From Gracilaria vermiculophylla (lineage: Eukaryota > Rhodophyta > Florideophyceae > Gracilariales > Gracilariaceae), in assembly GCA_019155205.2 (NCBI GenBank), contig JAHNZQ020000004.1, forward strand, positions 1,411,799-1,475,798: DNA of 64,000 nt. Direction: 5' to 3'. Positions 61,639 to 64,000 of this stretch are shown here, in pieces (position 1 is the stretch's first letter; every line of letters starts with the position of its first letter). Under the pieces are notes generated by a model. That model worked only from the letters and a program-made list of their open reading frames with translations, was not told where the DNA came from and searched no databases. The position numbers were made by a program, and so were the translations under genes.

Positions 61639-62906
61639 GTGGGAGAGGCCGTTTGCTCCGTCAATGCCGAATGTGCGGGCCCCTTAATCCCGCTGGACCC
61701 ATTCGTCACCTTTGAGGATTCTATTTGCAGACTCCATCGTGCGAATTACAAGACATTCGCCTCTAGAGGATGTTCCTTGCTCTCCTTCACCACGGTGCGC
61801 ACAATCCTCGATAACGGAGCTGGCTTCAATCTGGTGCACGCCGACGTGCTCCCGCGGTCTGCTCTCGGCTCCTTGAGGACTGGCAAGCTCCCTACGGTGC
61901 GCGATGCGTCGCGTCGAGCATTGACCATCCTCGGCGCAATCCCCCTGTACCTCCCGTTGGGCTTTTTACAGGTGAAAGTGTGGTTTCTCGTGGCGATCAA
62001 CTTGGCTGCACAATGCATATTGGGCATTTCCTTTGTCGATCGATATGTACGTGCAATCTACCCCCTCCTGCGGAATGTGACGTTTCACGACGCCGCCCCT
62101 GTAGGTATCGTGTCCGCATCTCCAGGACCGGACGCCAACGCGCGTCACGTGGTTAATCTTCCAAAGAAGACGCAGTCGAATAAGCTCCGAGTGGTGAAGA
62201 ACATCGTACTACCCGCGAGGAGTCAGGTCGAAGTTTGGGTGCAGACCTCTGCATCCGGCCTTTCATTTCTACAGGGGAGTTCACACCTAACGACGAAGCA
62301 GCATTCCATGATGGCGAGCGGTGTTATGGAAATGATACCGAACATTCCCTTCAGGGTTGTGCTCAACAACCTGAAGGAGTCGCCGTTAACGCTCCAAAAA
62401 GGAACTGTTGTGGGACTGGCACTACCCGCCCCTGCAGGACGTGCTCATCTTCCTCGTGCAGAAGACTTCAAGGACCGCGATTCCATCGTCAATATGGAGC
62501 CTGAAGCGCCTTCAACGGTTCCAGAGGAAAAGAACGCTGCCATCTGGCAGGAGAAGCTCCAAATTGGCGAGGATTTCGAAGGGTATCGCCATAGGATAGT
62601 AGAGGTGCATTCCGCGTTTGAGGATATGTCGTCTGGTCACCTGCGTCAGGTTAGTATGGTCAAGCTTAGGATCCAGCTCACACCTAATGCGAAACATTTA
62701 CATCAACTCCCGAGAAGGGCCAAACCCCATGCGCGCGATTTTGAACGCGATGAGGTCCACTGGATGTTGGAGAAGGGCATTATCGAGCCTTTCCATTCCA
62801 AATGGGCCTCCCCGGTGCTATTTCTGAAGAAAAATGATGGCTCCTTAAGGTTCTGTATTGACTACAGACGCCTCAACGAGGTGATAGTACGCGATTCGTA
62901 CCCGAT
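61639..62906 (+). pseudogene. Ty3/gypsy pol: protease and reverse transcriptase start
   Basis: A long frame with the retropepsin motif changed to ILDNGAGF (usual D-S/T-G-A), followed by LGISFVDRY. Then comes the reverse transcriptase entry: LPRRAKPHARDFERDEVHWMLEKGIIEPFHSKWASPVLFLKKNDGSLRFCIDYRRLNE in outline. The frame is broken after DSYPI by the solo LTR at 62907. The remainder continues at 63409. Confidence 0.8.
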
Positions 62907-63408
62907 TGTTACGATTTACTTTTTTTTTTTGCTTGTATTATATGAATCATGAGTAGTAGACTTGATATTATATGGTTTACCTAGCAATAGATGCATTCCT
63001 TGTGAAATTGCAGTTTGATTCAATGTGTTGTTTTCCCTAAACAGGCTTAATATCCGCGTTTGACAATCCATGTCATCATGCTATGTTTGAAGTCAAAAGC
63101 CTTACATGAACCTATTATCACTCTTGTCGTCAATGTAAGCATCCGAATCGTGTCCGCGACGGAATGTTCTAGAAGCATCTTGTGAAGGACAACCGTCCCA
63201 TGAAGGACATTCGTTTCGACTTTGCATAGTGGGCAATTATATGTTTCATATCTAGAGCATCTAAAGAGGCACCGTAGAAATCATTTATTGTGGCCTCGTT
63301 TTCGAAGGTCTGATTCTTTATATAAACCCTGGTAGACCCGCCGACTTCTCCTCGCCTGGTTACCATCTTTCACGTTTTCAACCATTGCCCCAGTGTTCTA
63401 ACACCGAT
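62902..63408. mobile_element. solo LTR (497 bp) with 5-bp target duplication
   Basis: Insertion at 62907-63403, beginning TGTTACG and ending TTCTAACA, flanked by CCGAT at 62902-62906 and 63404-63408. It splits the reverse transcriptase between DSYPI and PRM. TATATAAA at 63319-63326 is a likely promoter, placing the transcript start near 63350 on the plus strand. No internal coding region and no internal direct repeat. It is unlike the LTRs at 53.3 and 58.3 kb by eye, so it comes from another family. Confidence 0.75.
63319..63326 (+). promoter_or_regulatory. TATA box in the solo LTR
   Basis: TATATAAA about 77 bp from the LTR end, as expected at the U3/R border. Confidence 0.5.
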
Positions 63409-64000
63409 ACCCCGTATGAATGCATGTATCGACTCCTTAGGTGATGCGTCCGTTTTCTCCGCGCTGGATGCCAACAGCGGCTACTGGCAGATTGAGATGG
63501 ACGACTCCGATAAGGATAAGAGAATGTTCACCTCGCACTGTGGAATCTTCAGATTCCTAAGGATGCCATTTGGATTGAAGAATGCACCCGCTACGTTCCA
63601 ACGAGCGGCGGACCTTATCCTGTCAAAGGTGATGTGGCAGTACGCCTTTGTGTATATTGATGAGGTCACGATATACTCCCGCAGCGTGGAGGAGCACTCC
63701 ATTTATGTGAAGCACGTGCTCCAACTTCTAAAGGACGCTGGACTCACCTTAAAGCTGGAGAAATGTTTCTTTTGCAAGTCGTTGGTGGATTATCTGGGGC
63801 ACGTTATGCTCCCGGGCTGCCTACAGGTTTCCAGGAAAACTCAAAACGCCATCAAGGAAGCTCACCCTCCCACAAACCAGTTGGAGCTCCGCTCTTTCCT
63901 AGGGTTCTGTAAAGCATTCCGGAGGTCTGTCCCGAATTATTGCCATAGAGCGGCGCCGTTAAATCGCCTCTTGGAGAAAGACAAGCCGACGCAATTGGCT
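63409..64000 (+). pseudogene. Ty3/gypsy reverse transcriptase, second part, runs off the window
   Basis: Continues the pol frame to the window end: VFSALDANSGYWQIEMD (motif A), FRFLRMPFGLKNAPATFQR (motif B) and VYIDEVTIYS, where the catalytic YIDD is changed to YIDE. Then LTLKLEKCFF and the thumb/connection (LELRSFLGFCKAFRRSVPNY). The altered active site and the insertion upstream show a dead copy. Confidence 0.85.

Noticed and set aside
1..64000. CRISPR arrays, operons or phage
   Set aside because: No spaced repeats of that type, and the genes are eukaryotic with introns and divergent or convergent order.

Overview
The window looks like nuclear DNA of a small-genome, intron-poor eukaryote. 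My best guess is a mesophilic unicellular red alga of the Porphyridium type, but this is inference. The reasons are: nearly all genes are single long ORFs; the few introns are short (73, 100 and perhaps 239 nt, GT...AG) and lie near the 5' end; a tRNA-Asp gene carries a 13-nt insertion in its D-arm, a kind of disruption known from red algal nuclear tRNA genes; and the gene set (DNA polymerase alpha, TRAPPC2L, DAD1, ALG14, Argonaute, complex I B14) is plainly eukaryotic. Gene-bearing stretches are GC-rich, while several intergenic blocks of 1-4 kb are AT-rich and seem empty. One 100-N assembly gap (9189-9288) and several long G or C runs make parts of 6.7-9.3 kb unreliable.

Layout. 0-2 kb: a minus-strand Ulp1/SENP-type SUMO protease with three SUMO-interacting motifs, cut off by the window edge before its catalytic residues. 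2-9 kb: weak hypothetical ORFs, a 182-bp G tract, and an OTU-type cysteine protease with a repetitive N-terminus. 9.6-16.4 kb: DNA polymerase alpha catalytic subunit, a bL31m-like mitochondrial ribosomal protein and a DJ-1 protein, all minus strand. 16.4-20.1 kb: mostly empty, with a broken partial copy of the SEL1-repeat gene that follows at 20.2-21.9 kb. 22.9-29.9 kb: RINT1/Tip20-like tether, NT-C2 coiled-coil protein, TRAPPC2L and GDP-mannose pyrophosphorylase. 32.7-33.7 kb: a membrane-anchored sulfotransferase. 34.8-41.5 kb: dense block of KHDC4-like KH protein, malate dehydrogenase, complex I B14, DAD1, ALG14 and a secreted kelch protein. 43.1-45.7 kb: Argonaute with a full DEDH tetrad. 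47.3-48.2 kb: secreted follistatin/Kazal-like protein. 49.2 kb: tRNA-Asp. 50.6-51.5 kb: TrhO/TSTD2-like rhodanese protein.

52.2-64 kb is a nested transposon graveyard. A dead Tc1/mariner transposase is hit by the 3' LTR of a minus-strand chromodomain Ty3/gypsy element. That element's pol is split by a related plus-strand Ty3/gypsy element, which in turn carries a 309-bp TRIM-like element in gag and a 497-bp solo LTR in its reverse transcriptase. Both young insertions keep perfect 5-bp target duplications. A plus-strand 281-codon ORF lies antisense between the integrase and the 3' LTR of the older element.

Functionally, the middle of the window is rich in secretory-pathway genes: tethering (RINT1-like, TRAPPC2L), sugar-nucleotide and N-glycan synthesis (GMPPB, ALG14, DAD1), Golgi sulfation and two secreted proteins. 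The rest is replication, SUMO/ubiquitin processing, mitochondrial and RNA-silencing genes. The most distinctive signals are the D-arm-interrupted tRNA-Asp, the ~75-bp palindrome-bearing repeat array in the ALG14/kelch promoter, and the miniature LTR element with Pol III-like boxes.
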